64,000 bases of DNA from Flavobacterium sp. IMCC34852 (GTDB taxonomy: Bacteria > Bacteroidota > Bacteroidia > Flavobacteriales > Flavobacteriaceae), in contig NZ_CP121446.1 of assembly GCF_030643905.1 (NCBI RefSeq), forward strand, positions 558,001 through 622,000. The letters run 5' to 3'. The notes below the pieces were generated by a model. It was not told the DNA's origin. It did no database searches and worked only from the letters and a program-made list of their open reading frames with translations. This document shows positions 27,386 through 36,517 of this stretch, one piece after another. Position 1 is the first letter of the stretch. Every line of letters starts with the position of its first letter. The translations under genes were made by a program, and so were the position numbers.

Positions 27386-30184
27386 AAAACCAATACTACT
27401 AAATATTTTATTTTCACCGGATTACTCTTTTTTTTGATAGCTTGTTCTACCAAGAAAAATACTTTTCTTTCCAGAAATTCCCACGCACTCAGTACTGAAT
27501 ACAACATTCTTTATAATGGTCAATTGGCTTTAGATAAAGGTATTGAGGATGTGAAGTTGCAAAACAAAGACAATTTTTGGGAAATGTTGCCTATCGAAAG
27601 AATGCAGGTCACAGAAGACCGAATGCTTCCTGGAGAAAACCGAAACGCCAATTTTGAAAGAGCGGAAACCAAAGCCACCAAAGCAATTCAAAAACACTCC
27701 ATGAATATTCAGGGTTCAGAAAAGAATCCCCAAATGGACGAAGCACATTTGCTGTTAGGAAAATCAAGATATTACGAACAAAGATTTGTACCGGCATTGG
27801 AAGCCTTCAATTATGTGCTTTATAAATATCCGAAAAGTGACAAAATCTACGAAGTAAAAATTTGGCGTGAAAAAACCAATATGCGTTTGGAAAATGATGC
27901 CATCGCCGTTAACAATTTGACCAAACTTTTACAAGAAATCAAATTCAAAGACCAAATTTATGCCGACGCTAATGCGGCTTTAGCACAAGCTTTTTTAAAT
28001 TTAGAAGAAAAAGACAGTGCAGTGGCCAAAATCAAATTGGCCACAGAATTCACCAAATCCAACGAGGAAAAAGCAAGATACCGATTCATATTGGCACAGT
28101 TGTACGAACAATTAGGCTATAAAGACAGTGCTTATGCCAAATACCAAGAGGTCATCGACATGAACAGAAAGTCATCTCGACAATACATCGTTCAGGCGCA
28201 TGCCAAACAGGCCGGTCAGTTTGATTACGAAAAAGGAGACTCGATTACCTTTTTGAAAAAATTTAATGATTTAATTGAAGACAGAGAAAATCGTCCTTTC
28301 TTAGACGTTTTACACCACCAAGTGGCATTGTTTTATGATAAAAATAAAAACTTCTCCCAAGCTAAAAAGCACTACAATCTTTCGCTTAAAAAGAAAACAC
28401 AAGACACTTACTTAACGGCTTCTAATTACAGAAATCTGGCAGATATTTATTTTAATTCGGCCAAATATGTCACTGCGGGAAAATATTTCGACAGTACACT
28501 TGTGCAATTAAAGCCAAGAACCCGCGAATTCAATTCGATTAAAAAGAAAAGAGAAAATCTCGAAGATGTCATCAAGTATGAAGGCATTGCACAAAGAAAC
28601 GACAGCATTATAGCCTTGTATGCTATGTCGGGTGATGAGCGAACCGCTTATTTTGAAAAGCACATAGAGAAACTAAAAAAAGCAGAAGAAGCCGCTCAAA
28701 AGTTGGCTGAAAAAGAAGCCCAAATTAAAGAAAACCAAGACAGAAACGAAGGCAAAATCGATTCTAAAGATGCTTCGAATGCCAAGAAAACCGACGCTAC
28801 ATCAAAAACGGAAGGCAAAGACAATTCGTTTTATTTTTACAACCCAACAACCGTTGCTTACGGGAAAAAGGAATTTGAAAAAATTTGGGGCAAAAGAACC
28901 CTTCAGGACAATTGGAAATCTGAATCCGGGTCAGGTAAAAACAGTGAAAAAGAAGAGGATGACCTGACCGAAAAAGAAACCTCAAAAGACTCTAAAGAAG
29001 AAGTTGTTGAAGCCCGATTTACGCCTGATTTTTATATCAAACAATTGCCGACAAGCCAAATACTCATTGACAGTTTGAGCAAAGAGAGAAACTTTGCCTA
29101 CTATCAATTGGGCGTTATTTACAAAGAGAAATTCAAAGAATACCAATTGGCCGCCAACAAATTGGAGCAATTGTTAAAAAACAGTCCGGAAGAAAGATTG
29201 GTTTTACCTTCAATGTACAATTTGTTCAAAATCTACGAAATCATCGATAAGAACAAAGCCGAAAGCATGAAAGCGAGAATAATTTCCTTGTATCCGAATT
29301 CGAGATACGCCCAAATATTAAGCAATCCTAACAATGAGTTTGCCGAATCGGATGATTCTCCTAAAGCTGTTTATGAAAGTCTTTACAAACAATACCTCGC
29401 CGGAGATTATAAAGCGGTTTTAATGGCTACAACTGCGGCTATTGATAGGTTTACCGGAGATGAGATTGTTCCCAAATTAGAATTGTTAAAAGCCAATATT
29501 ATTGGAAAATTAGCCGGATTGGAGGAATATGGTAAAGCTCTGAATTTTGTAGCACTCAATTATCCGAACGTAGAAGAAGGTAAAAGAGCCGAAAAAATGT
29601 TAACGGTTGACATGCCTAAATTAAATGCGTTACAATTGTCAAGTTTGGATTCTAAAAATTGGAAAATTCTTTACCGAACCAAAGATTTTGAAGATAAAAA
29701 CACAAAAATTCTAAGAGAAAAAATCGGTAAATTCATCAAGGACAGAAGCTTAGACAGGTTGTCGGTTTCCTTAGACATATACACGATGACCGATAATTTT
29801 GTGGTGATTCACGGGTTGAATTCTAACGATTTGGCGGTTGGAATTACCTCTATTTTAAAGGATTACAAAGATTATAAAATACAAGACACACCGATAATTA
29901 TCTCTACTGAAAATTATACGATTGTTCAAATCAAAAAAAACATTGACGAGTTTTTGGCCGGAAATTTAACGGATAACCCAACCCAACCCAATTGGGACGG
30001 AACCATAGAAAAAACGGTGGTTCAACAAGAACAGCCTGCTCCAAATCAAGAGAAGCCTGCAAAGGAATCTAAAGACCCAATCAATCCTCAACCCATAAAC
30101 CCAACCAAAGGAGTAGAAGAAAGTAGCGGCCCTATTGGTTTACCGCCATCACCTCAATCACAAAAGTCAGGCAAAAAAGGATAA
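27383..30184 (+). CDS. sprE: T9SS/gliding motility TPR lipoprotein SprE (PorW)
   Basis: A 933-residue lipoprotein with a TTG start, a signal peptide and a lipobox ending at Cys21 (LIAC). Next come SRNSHALSTEYNILYNGQLAL and a series of tetratricopeptide-like repeats from about residue 110 to 400, a charged Lys/Glu-rich linker near 430-550, more TPRs, and a Pro/Gln-rich tail. This matches SprE of Flavobacterium johnsoniae and PorW of Porphyromonas gingivalis, periplasmic lipoproteins needed for type IX secretion and gliding. Its neighbours (bactofilin, atp genes) fit that locus as I recall it. Confidence 0.88.
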   Translation: MKTNTTKYFIFTGLLFFLIACSTKKNTFLSRNSHALSTEYNILYNGQLALDKGIEDVKLQNKDNFWEMLPIERMQVTEDRMLPGENRNANFERAETKATKAIQKHSMNIQGSEKNPQMDEAHLLLGKSRYYEQRFVPALEAFNYVLYKYPKSDKIYEVKIWREKTNMRLENDAIAVNNLTKLLQEIKFKDQIYADANAALAQAFLNLEEKDSAVAKIKLATEFTKSNEEKARYRFILAQLYEQLGYKDSAYAKYQEVIDMNRKSSRQYIVQAHAKQAGQFDYEKGDSITFLKKFNDLIEDRENRPFLDVLHHQVALFYDKNKNFSQAKKHYNLSLKKKTQDTYLTASNYRNLADIYFNSAKYVTAGKYFDSTLVQLKPRTREFNSIKKKRENLEDVIKYEGIAQRNDSIIALYAMSGDERTAYFEKHIEKLKKAEEAAQKLAEKEAQIKENQDRNEGKIDSKDASNAKKTDATSKTEGKDNSFYFYNPTTVAYGKKEFEKIWGKRTLQDNWKSESGSGKNSEKEEDDLTEKETSKDSKEEVVEARFTPDFYIKQLPTSQILIDSLSKERNFAYYQLGVIYKEKFKEYQLAANKLEQLLKNSPEERLVLPSMYNLFKIYEIIDKNKAESMKARIISLYPNSRYAQILSNPNNEFAESDDSPKAVYESLYKQYLAGDYKAVLMATTAAIDRFTGDEIVPKLELLKANIIGKLAGLEEYGKALNFVALNYPNVEEGKRAEKMLTVDMPKLNALQLSSLDSKNWKILYRTKDFEDKNTKILREKIGKFIKDRSLDRLSVSLDIYTMTDNFVVIHGLNSNDLAVGITSILKDYKDYKIQDTPIIISTENYTIVQIKKNIDEFLAGNLTDNPTQPNWDGTIEKTVVQQEQPAPNQEKPAKESKDPINPQPINPTKGVEESSGPIGLPPSPQSQKSGKKG

Positions 30185-30188
30185 TATC

Positions 30189-30593
30189 ATGTTTGAAAAA
30201 AGCCAAAAATCATATACCGATCTTTTAGGGAAAACCAACCGAATTGTCGAGGGTACAACCATTACCGGCGATATTATTTCTCCGGCAGACTTTCGTTTAG
30301 ACGGCCATTTGATTGGTAACTTTCAGTCGAAAGGTAAAATTGTCATCGGTCCGGCCGGAAGTGTAAAAGGCGATATTGTTTGCAAAAATGCGGATATCGA
30401 AGGCACTTTTGAAGGGAAAATTCAAGTCCAGGAAATCCTCAATGTAAAATCAAAATCCCACATTACAGGAGAAGTAATTTGCGGCAAATTAGCCGTCGAA
30501 CCCGGAGCCGAATTCAGCGCCACTTGCGTAATGAAGCCTCATGTGAAAAACCTTCCCAATAATGGACAATCCGCAGAAGAAAAGAGCGCGTAA
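30189..30593 (+). CDS. bactofilin family cytoskeletal protein
   Basis: The frame is open from 30135, but that would overlap sprE; the ATG at 30189 gives a 134-residue protein starting MFEKSQKSYTDLLGK. The core is a bactofilin beta-helix with repeating hydrophobic-Gly turns: GTTITGDIISPADFRLDGHLIGNFQ, then KGKIVIGPAGSVKGDIVCKNADIEG-type rungs. Bactofilins polymerise at the inner membrane without nucleotide and position envelope machinery. It starts 4 bases after sprE and overlaps the next gene by 32 bases, so it is in the same operon. Confidence 0.9.
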   Translation: MFEKSQKSYTDLLGKTNRIVEGTTITGDIISPADFRLDGHLIGNFQSKGKIVIGPAGSVKGDIVCKNADIEGTFEGKIQVQEILNVKSKSHITGEVICGKLAVEPGAEFSATCVMKPHVKNLPNNGQSAEEKSA

Positions 30594-30795
30594 CAAGTGG
30601 CTGACACTTATCAACATTCCCATCAAAATGGGTGTCATTGTTTTTTTGTTTGCTTATTTGGGTCGATGGCTTGACGAAAAATATGATAATCCACACCACA
30701 TTTATGTAAAAATCTCAACCCTGGTAGGTGTCGCTATAGCTTTTTACAATCTCAATCGTCAATTGAAAGAAATTAATAAATCAGATAATCAGTAG
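30562..30795 (+). CDS. AtpZ/AtpI-like small membrane protein
   Basis: A 77-residue protein with two membrane helices near residues 17-35 and 48-65, joined by the short loop GRWLDEKYDNPHH. This matches the AtpZ/AtpI family encoded just before F0F1 ATP synthase genes and thought to help assembly of the c-ring or ion transport. It overlaps the bactofilin end by 32 bases in another frame, and the next gene starts one base after it. Confidence 0.85.
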   Translation: MDNPQKKRARNKWLTLINIPIKMGVIVFLFAYLGRWLDEKYDNPHHIYVKISTLVGVAIAFYNLNRQLKEINKSDNQ

Positions 30796-30796
30796 T

Positions 30797-31195
30797 ATGA
30801 ATTTAGATAAATTCAAATCCATTTTTACCGTTTTAGTTTTAGGCATAATCGGTTTTATTGTTCATAAAATCTTGTTTCATTTTTTGGTGCCCAAAGCTTA
30901 CGAGGCAGGATTTATCTATTCGATTGAACTATTGTATTTGTTCTTTTTCTTCTTTTCGGCAATGTTGATTTTGGCCTTGGATAAGGTTAAAGAAAAGAGC
31001 ATTAACTCAGTAGGTTACACCTTTTTATTACTCACTACTTTAAAAATGGGAATCGCTTTTGTTTTTTTGAAGCCAATCTTGGCCGGAAACCTGCCTAAAA
31101 CACCAACCGAAAAAATGAGTTTTTTTATCATTTTTATTTACTTTTTGGCAATAGAAACCTTTGTAACTATCAGAATTTTAAATAATAAACAATAA
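30797..31195 (+). CDS. small four-helix membrane protein before atpB
   Basis: A 132-residue protein with four membrane helices near residues 10-30, 40-60, 70-90 and 105-125. It lies where many Bacteroidetes encode a second AtpI-like protein, between AtpZ and atpB, and resembles the flavobacterial DUF6168 family. No catalytic residues are seen. A role in ATP synthase assembly is inferred from position only. A promoter at 31264-31271 separates it from atpB. Confidence 0.7.
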   Translation: MNLDKFKSIFTVLVLGIIGFIVHKILFHFLVPKAYEAGFIYSIELLYLFFFFFSAMLILALDKVKEKSINSVGYTFLLLTTLKMGIAFVFLKPILAGNLPKTPTEKMSFFIIFIYFLAIETFVTIRILNNKQ

Positions 31196-31263
31196 AAGAG
31201 TTTTAAATTGACAATTCTGTCAAAAAAAATAAAACATATACTTTTTAATATTAATTAATATTG

Positions 31264-31271
31264 TACTTTTG
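31264..31271 (+). promoter_or_regulatory. -7 promoter element for the ATP synthase operon
   Basis: Reads TACTTTTG (TAnnTTTG) 40 bases before the atpB ATG. No good TTG -33 box, but the region upstream is very AT-rich. Confidence 0.55.
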
Positions 31272-31311
31272 CACCAAATTTGAGAAAATAAAATTTAGAT
31301 AATTATCAGAT

Positions 31312-32466
31312 ATGGTGTTTTCAAAAAAACCACTCCGTTTTATCATCGCTACCTTAGTAGCTTTTTTACCATTAGTAAGTTCGGCAAACCCTACAGTTGA
31401 TTCAACCCATGTTTCAACAGAAGCAACTCATGCAGTGGAAGCTACTCATGGAGAATCAGCTGAACCAAAAGACGTCAAAACCGAAATCAAAGAGTTTATA
31501 GATCACCACTTGAAAGACTCATATGACTTTAATATTTTTGGCTACAAAGACGAAGCCGGAAAACAACACCATGTTGGATTTCCCCTACCGGTAATTTTGG
31601 TTGACAATGGTTTAAAGGTTTTCTCTTCTTCAAAATTCCATAACGATCATGAAGTGGCTGAGGTTAACGGAACTTTCTACAAATTGCACCACGGTAAAAT
31701 TTATAAAGTTGACAGCGCTCAAGGCGAAGTAACTATGGATGAGCACCACCATGCTACCAATGAAAAGCCGCTTGATTTTTCGATTACCAAAAACGTATTC
31801 ATGATTTTTGTAGTAGCTTTAATCATGTTCTTGTTGTTTAAAAGTTTGGCCAAATCATATATTAAAAACGGCGGAATTGCTTCCGGAGTTGGACGTATTT
31901 TCGAACCGATTGTTCTTTATGTTAGAGACGAGATTGCTATTCCTAACATTGGAGAGAAACACTATAAAAGATACATGAGTTATTTATTGACCATATTTTT
32001 CTTTATTTGGTTCTTAAATATCTTCGGATTAACACCACTTGGAATCAACGTAACCGGAAACATTGCCGTTACTGCTTGTTTGGCATTAATCACATACTTA
32101 ATCACAACTTTTACCGCTAAAAAAGATTATTGGGGTCACATTTTCTGGATGCCGGGAGTTCCTGTACCGATGAAATTTATCTTAGCACCAATTGAATTGT
32201 TGGGAACGATTATCAAACCATTCTCATTAATGATTCGTCTTTATGCAAACATTGTAGCGGGTCACATCGTATTGATGAGTTTGATAGGGTTGATGTTTGT
32301 TTTCAAAAACTGGATCGGAAGCAGCTTGTCTTTCTTCCTTTCGTTTGCGATTTCTTTAATTGAAATATTAGTTGCTTTATTGCAAGCTTATATATTTACT
32401 ATGTTGTCGGCCCTTTATTTTGGTTCGGCTGTAGAAGAGCATCACCACGATGAAGCTCACCATTAA
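31312..32466 (+). CDS. atpB: ATP synthase F0 subunit a
   Basis: A 384-residue protein, clearly longer than the ~270 residues of E. coli subunit a. It starts with a cleavable signal peptide (LPLVSSANP), then about 130 His-rich residues before the first core helix. The core has the essential Arg in LMIRLYANIVAGH, and the C-terminal helix is followed by a second His-rich tail (EEHHHDEAHH). Subunit a forms the proton half-channels against the c-ring. It heads atpBEFHAG. Confidence 0.97.
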   Translation: MVFSKKPLRFIIATLVAFLPLVSSANPTVDSTHVSTEATHAVEATHGESAEPKDVKTEIKEFIDHHLKDSYDFNIFGYKDEAGKQHHVGFPLPVILVDNGLKVFSSSKFHNDHEVAEVNGTFYKLHHGKIYKVDSAQGEVTMDEHHHATNEKPLDFSITKNVFMIFVVALIMFLLFKSLAKSYIKNGGIASGVGRIFEPIVLYVRDEIAIPNIGEKHYKRYMSYLLTIFFFIWFLNIFGLTPLGINVTGNIAVTACLALITYLITTFTAKKDYWGHIFWMPGVPVPMKFILAPIELLGTIIKPFSLMIRLYANIVAGHIVLMSLIGLMFVFKNWIGSSLSFFLSFAISLIEILVALLQAYIFTMLSALYFGSAVEEHHHDEAHH

Positions 32467-32497
32467 TATTAATGTTTAATTTTTAATACATATTTTT

Positions 32498-32689
32498 ATG
32501 GAAATTCCTAAAATCATTGGAGCTGGATTAGTAGTAATCGGAGCTGGTATCGGTATCGGAAGAATTGGTGGTTCTGCAATGGACGCTATTGCACGTCAAC
32601 CGGAAGCTACTGGTAAAATCCAAACAGCTATGCTTATTGCTGCTGCGCTTATTGAAGGTATCGGATTTGCTGCTTTATTCGCAGTATAA
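32498..32689 (+). CDS. atpE: ATP synthase F0 subunit c
   Basis: A 63-residue two-helix hairpin, short for the family. Helix 1 has the Gly repeat GAGIGIGRIGG, the loop is ARQPE, and helix 2 carries the ion-binding Glu in LIEGIGFAALF. There is no Na+ motif (no Gln in helix 1 and no Glu-Ser/Thr pair), so it should carry protons. A hairpin follows in the gap before atpF. Confidence 0.97.
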   Translation: MEIPKIIGAGLVVIGAGIGIGRIGGSAMDAIARQPEATGKIQTAMLIAAALIEGIGFAALFAV

Positions 32690-32700
32690 TTCAAACAAAA

Positions 32701-32732
32701 CAAAAAGCTGCAACGGTTGGTTGTAGCTTTTG
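32701..32732 (+). terminator. hairpin between atpE and atpF (attenuator or processing site)
   Basis: Arms 32701-32714 and 32720-32732 pair over about 12 bp with one wobble or bulge around the loop GGTTG, and T residues lie in the right arm and beyond. Because atpF and later genes depend on read-through, it is more likely a partial terminator or an mRNA-stability structure than a full stop. Confidence 0.55.
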
Positions 32733-32773
32733 TTTAAAAATTAAATTAAAAGACTATATAATTACTTTATAAT

Positions 32774-33274
32774 ATGGAAAAGTTAATAAATGATTTTTCA
32801 TTAGGATTGTTCTTCTGGCAATTTTTGATTTTCGTAGGATTGATTTTCTTATTGAAAAAATTTGCTTGGAAACCCATTCTTGATGCCGTAAACGAAAGAG
32901 AAGAAGGAATCAGAAACGCGTTGCTTTCAGCTGAAAATGCTAAAAAAGAAATGCAAAACTTGAAATCAGATAATGAGAAATTATTAGCTGAAGCAAGATT
33001 AGAGCGTGATACCATGATGAAAGAAGCTCGTGAAATCAAAGAAAAAATGATTAACGATGCTAAAGCAGAAGCACAAGTGGCCGGTCAAAAAATGATTGAG
33101 CAAGCTAAAGCTTCTATCGAAAGCGAGAAAAATGCAGCGTTAGCTGAATTGAAATCTCAAGTTTCTTCTTTGTCATTAGACATTGCTGAAAAATTATTAA
33201 AAGACGAATTATCTAACAAAGAAGCTCAAACCAAATTGGTAGAGAAAATGTTAGGTGATGTAAAATTAAATTAA
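32774..33274 (+). CDS. atpF: ATP synthase F0 subunit b
   Basis: A 166-residue peripheral-stalk protein: one N-terminal membrane helix (FFWQFLIFVGLIFLLKKFAW), then a long Ala/Lys/Glu-rich coiled coil that dimerises. KPILDAVNEREEGIRNAL is the conserved tether region. It links F0 to the delta subunit. The next gene starts 5 bases later. Confidence 0.96.
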   Translation: MEKLINDFSLGLFFWQFLIFVGLIFLLKKFAWKPILDAVNEREEGIRNALLSAENAKKEMQNLKSDNEKLLAEARLERDTMMKEAREIKEKMINDAKAEAQVAGQKMIEQAKASIESEKNAALAELKSQVSSLSLDIAEKLLKDELSNKEAQTKLVEKMLGDVKLN

Positions 33275-33279
33275 TCGTT

Positions 33280-33807
33280 ATGTCAAGAGCTGCGATTAGA
33301 TACGCGAAAGCAATTTTAGAAACTGCCGTTTCAAGCGGAAACGCTGCTAAAGTAAATGACGACATGTCGTCTATCGTTGCTTCAGTGGCCGGAAGCGCTG
33401 AACTAAGCGAATTTCTATCAAGCCCAATCATTTCTTCAGAAGTGAAAATGAGTGCCTTGAAAGAAGTTTTTGCTGCTGTTCAGTCGGAAACCAATTCTTT
33501 ATTCAGATTGCTTCAGGAAAACAAAAGATTTGAAATTTTAGCTGATGTTGCTATGCAATTCAACGCCCAATTCGACGAAATGAATGGGGTAGAATTAGCC
33601 AAAGTAACCACTGCTTTCCCAATCACGGCGGATTTACAAAACAAAGTATTGGCTAAGATTGCGACCATTTCAGACAAAAAGATAACTATTGAAAACATCG
33701 TAGATCCATCCATCATTGGCGGATTTATTTTGAGAATAGGAGACAAACAATACAACGCTTCTGTGGCGAACAGATTGCAAGAATTAAGAAGAGAATTTAG
33801 TAATTAA
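33280..33807 (+). CDS. atpH: ATP synthase F1 subunit delta
   Basis: A 175-residue protein starting MSRAAIRYAKAILETA, the conserved N-terminal helix that binds the alpha subunit, and ending with IIGGFILRIGDKQYNASVANRLQELRR, the family C-terminal signature. It connects the b-stalk to the F1 head. Normal length, between atpF and atpA. Confidence 0.96.
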   Translation: MSRAAIRYAKAILETAVSSGNAAKVNDDMSSIVASVAGSAELSEFLSSPIISSEVKMSALKEVFAAVQSETNSLFRLLQENKRFEILADVAMQFNAQFDEMNGVELAKVTTAFPITADLQNKVLAKIATISDKKITIENIVDPSIIGGFILRIGDKQYNASVANRLQELRREFSN

Positions 33808-33828
33808 TACCATTAAAGATATATCAAA

Positions 33829-35406
33829 ATGGCGGAAATTAAAGCTGCTGAAATTTCAGCAATATTAAAGAAACAAGTAGAAGGATTTCAATCCGGTGCT
33901 ACGTTAGAAGAAGTAGGAACTGTTCTTCAAGTGGGTGATGGTATCGCTCGTGTTTATGGTTTGTCAAACGCACAATACGGCGAGTTAGTACAATTCGATA
34001 ACGGGTTAGAGGCCATCGTTTTGAACTTAGAAGAAGACAATGTGGGTGTGGTACTTTTAGGACCATCTACCGGAATTAGAGAAGGTTCAACCGTAAAAAG
34101 AACACAACGTATTGCTTCCTTAAAAGTAGGTGAGCAAATCGTAGGTCGTGTTGTAGATACTTTGGGTAATCCAATCGATGGTAAAGGACCAATCGGTGGT
34201 GACTTATACGAAATGCCATTGGAAAGAAAAGCACCAGGAGTTATTTTCCGTCAACCGGTAACTGAGCCATTACAAACAGGTATCAAGTCAATCGACGCGA
34301 TGATTCCTGTAGGTAGAGGTCAACGTGAGTTAGTAATTGGTGACCGTCAAACCGGTAAAACTACCGTTTGTATCGATACTATCTTGAACCAAAAAGAATT
34401 CTACGATGCTGGGCAACCGGTATTCTGTATTTATGTTGCTGTTGGGCAAAAAGCTTCTACAGTAGCAGGAATTGCAAAAACATTAGAAGAAAAAGGCGCT
34501 ATGGCTTATACGGTAATCGTTGCTGCTAACGCTTCAGATCCTGCGCCAATGCAGGTATATGCTCCAATGGCAGGTGCTGCTATCGGAGAGTATTTCAGAG
34601 ATTCAGGGCGTCCGGCTTTGATTATCTATGATGATTTATCAAAACAAGCGGTGGCTTACCGTGAGGTGTCTTTGTTGTTAAGAAGACCACCGGGACGTGA
34701 AGCTTATCCTGGAGACGTATTCTACTTACACAGCCGTTTATTAGAAAGAGCTTGTAAAGTAATTGCGGATGACGATATCGCGAAAAACATGAATGACTTA
34801 CCGGATTCTTTGAAACCAATCGTAAAAGGGGGTGGTTCATTAACGGCCTTACCAATTATTGAAACTCAAGCGGGTGACGTTTCTGCGTATATCCCAACCA
34901 ATGTAATTTCGATTACTGACGGACAGATCTTCTTAGATGGAGATTTATTCAACTCAGGGGTTCGTCCGGCAATTAACGTAGGTATTTCGGTATCACGTGT
35001 TGGAGGTAACGCTCAAATTAAATCGATGAAAAAAGTAGCCGGTACTTTGAAATTAGACCAAGCGCAATTCCGTGAATTGGAAGCGTTCGCAAAATTCGGT
35101 TCTGATTTGGATGCCGTTACTTTAAACGTAATTGAAAAAGGTAGAAGAAACGTTGAAATCTTAAAACAAGCCGTAAACGATCCTTACACTGTAGAAGACC
35201 AAGTAGCGATTATCTACGCAGGTTCTAAAAACTTGTTGAGAAACGTTCCTGTAAACAAAGTAAAAGAATTCGAAAGAGATTATATCGATTACTTGAATAA
35301 CAAACACAGAGATGTTTTAAACGCTTTAAAAGCCGGTAAGTTAGATGATAACATTACTGACGTTTTAGAGAAAACAGCTAAAGAAATTTCAGCGAAATAT
35401 AACTAA
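33829..35406 (+). CDS. atpA: ATP synthase F1 subunit alpha
   Basis: A 525-residue nucleotide-binding subunit with the non-catalytic P-loop GDRQTGKTT near residues 173-181, the [27 protein letters not shown] block, and the alpha signature around [14 protein letters not shown]. The N-terminus carries the helix binding delta. It pairs with beta (AtpD), which is not encoded in this window. Typical length. Confidence 0.98.
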   Translation: MAEIKAAEISAILKKQVEGFQSGATLEEVGTVLQVGDGIARVYGLSNAQYGELVQFDNGLEAIVLNLEEDNVGVVLLGPSTGIREGSTVKRTQRIASLKVGEQIVGRVVDTLGNPIDGKGPIGGDLYEMPLERKAPGVIFRQPVTEPLQTGIKSIDAMIPVGRGQRELVIGDRQTGKTTVCIDTILNQKEFYDAGQPVFCIYVAVGQKASTVAGIAKTLEEKGAMAYTVIVAANASDPAPMQVYAPMAGAAIGEYFRDSGRPALIIYDDLSKQAVAYREVSLLLRRPPGREAYPGDVFYLHSRLLERACKVIADDDIAKNMNDLPDSLKPIVKGGGSLTALPIIETQAGDVSAYIPTNVISITDGQIFLDGDLFNSGVRPAINVGISVSRVGGNAQIKSMKKVAGTLKLDQAQFRELEAFAKFGSDLDAVTLNVIEKGRRNVEILKQAVNDPYTVEDQVAIIYAGSKNLLRNVPVNKVKEFERDYIDYLNNKHRDVLNALKAGKLDDNITDVLEKTAKEISAKYN

Positions 35407-35408
35407 GA

Positions 35409-35484
35409 ATTATTTTAAATTTTGAATTATAAATTTTAAATGGTCTCCATAATTTATAATTCAGAATTTATAATTTAAAATAAT
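35409..35484 (+). repeat. nested AT-rich inverted repeats between atpA and atpG
   Basis: Arms 35409-35421 and 35472-35484 are perfectly complementary over 13 bp. Inside them arms 35424-35435 and 35451-35462 pair perfectly over 12 bp. This fills nearly the whole 82-base gap and could form a long stem in mRNA just before the atpG start. Confidence 0.6.
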
Positions 35485-35488
35485 ATAA

Positions 35489-36349
35489 ATGGCAAACTTA
35501 AAGGAAATCCGTAATAGAATTACTTCCGTTCAGTCGACGATGCAGATTACATCGGCGATGAAGATGGTTTCTGCCGCAAAGTTGAAAAAAGCACAAGATG
35601 CTATCACAGCTATGCGACCTTATGCCGAAAAATTAACGGAATTATTACAAAGTGTAAGTGCTACTTTAGACGGAGATGCCGGTGGACAATACACGACGCA
35701 GCGCGAAGTAAACAAAGTGTTGGTTGTGGCCATTACCTCAAACCGTGGTTTGTGTGGTGCTTTCAATACTAACGTAATTAAGCAAGCAAAAGTAGTAGCT
35801 GATGGTTACGCCGGAAAACAAGTTGACTTCTTCGCCATCGGTAAAAAAGGAAATGATTTTTTCAGAAAAACCAATACCGTAATCGATAACAAGAGCGAAG
35901 TATTTGACAGCTTAACGTTTGAAAATGTGGCCGAAATCGCTGACGTATTAACTCACAAATTTGTTTCCGGAGAATACGACAAAATAGAAATCGTATACAA
36001 CCAATTCAAAAATGCCGCTACACAAATCGTTCAAACCGAACAATTTTTGCCATTAGCACCGGTACAATCAGACAAACCTGTTTCCACCGGAGATTACATT
36101 TTTGAACCTTCAAAAGAAGAGATTGTGTTGACCTTGATTCCAAAATCATTAAAAACACAATTGTACAAATCCATCAGAGATTCATTTGCTGCTGAACACG
36201 GCGCTCGTATGACGGCAATGCACAAAGCAACCGACAACGCAACCGAATTGAGAAACCAATTGAAATTAACTTACAACAAAGCGCGTCAAGCGGCAATTAC
36301 TAACGAAATCTTAGAGATTGTTGGTGGTGCAGAAGCCTTGAAAGGATAA
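35489..36349 (+). CDS. atpG: ATP synthase F1 subunit gamma
   Basis: A 286-residue rotor subunit. The N-terminal helix NLKEIRNRITSVQSTMQITSAMKMVSAAKLKKA and the C-terminal helix with ARMTAMHKATDNATE form the central coiled coil; NRGLCGAFN marks the conserved middle. The terminator 22 bases after its stop ends the operon, so atpD and atpC must be elsewhere. Confidence 0.97.
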   Translation: MANLKEIRNRITSVQSTMQITSAMKMVSAAKLKKAQDAITAMRPYAEKLTELLQSVSATLDGDAGGQYTTQREVNKVLVVAITSNRGLCGAFNTNVIKQAKVVADGYAGKQVDFFAIGKKGNDFFRKTNTVIDNKSEVFDSLTFENVAEIADVLTHKFVSGEYDKIEIVYNQFKNAATQIVQTEQFLPLAPVQSDKPVSTGDYIFEPSKEEIVLTLIPKSLKTQLYKSIRDSFAAEHGARMTAMHKATDNATELRNQLKLTYNKARQAAITNEILEIVGGAEALKG

Positions 36350-36370
36350 ATTTCAATTAAATAAATTTAA

Positions 36371-36399
36371 AAAGAGCCGACTATTGTCGGCTCTTTTTT
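36371..36399 (+). terminator. intrinsic terminator of the atp operon
   Basis: An 11-bp perfect stem (36371-36381 with 36386-36396), loop TATT, and a T tract. GC-rich middle GAGCCGAC/GTCGGCTC. Confidence 0.92.
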
Positions 36400-36517
36400 A
36401 TTTGGAAAATATCGAATTTAAAACAGTATCGATAAGGAAATTTTTATATTTTTATAAACTAATAGTAACTTTTTATAAATTAATACGTAAAACCGTAGCA
36501 AACTAAAAAGCAACCAC

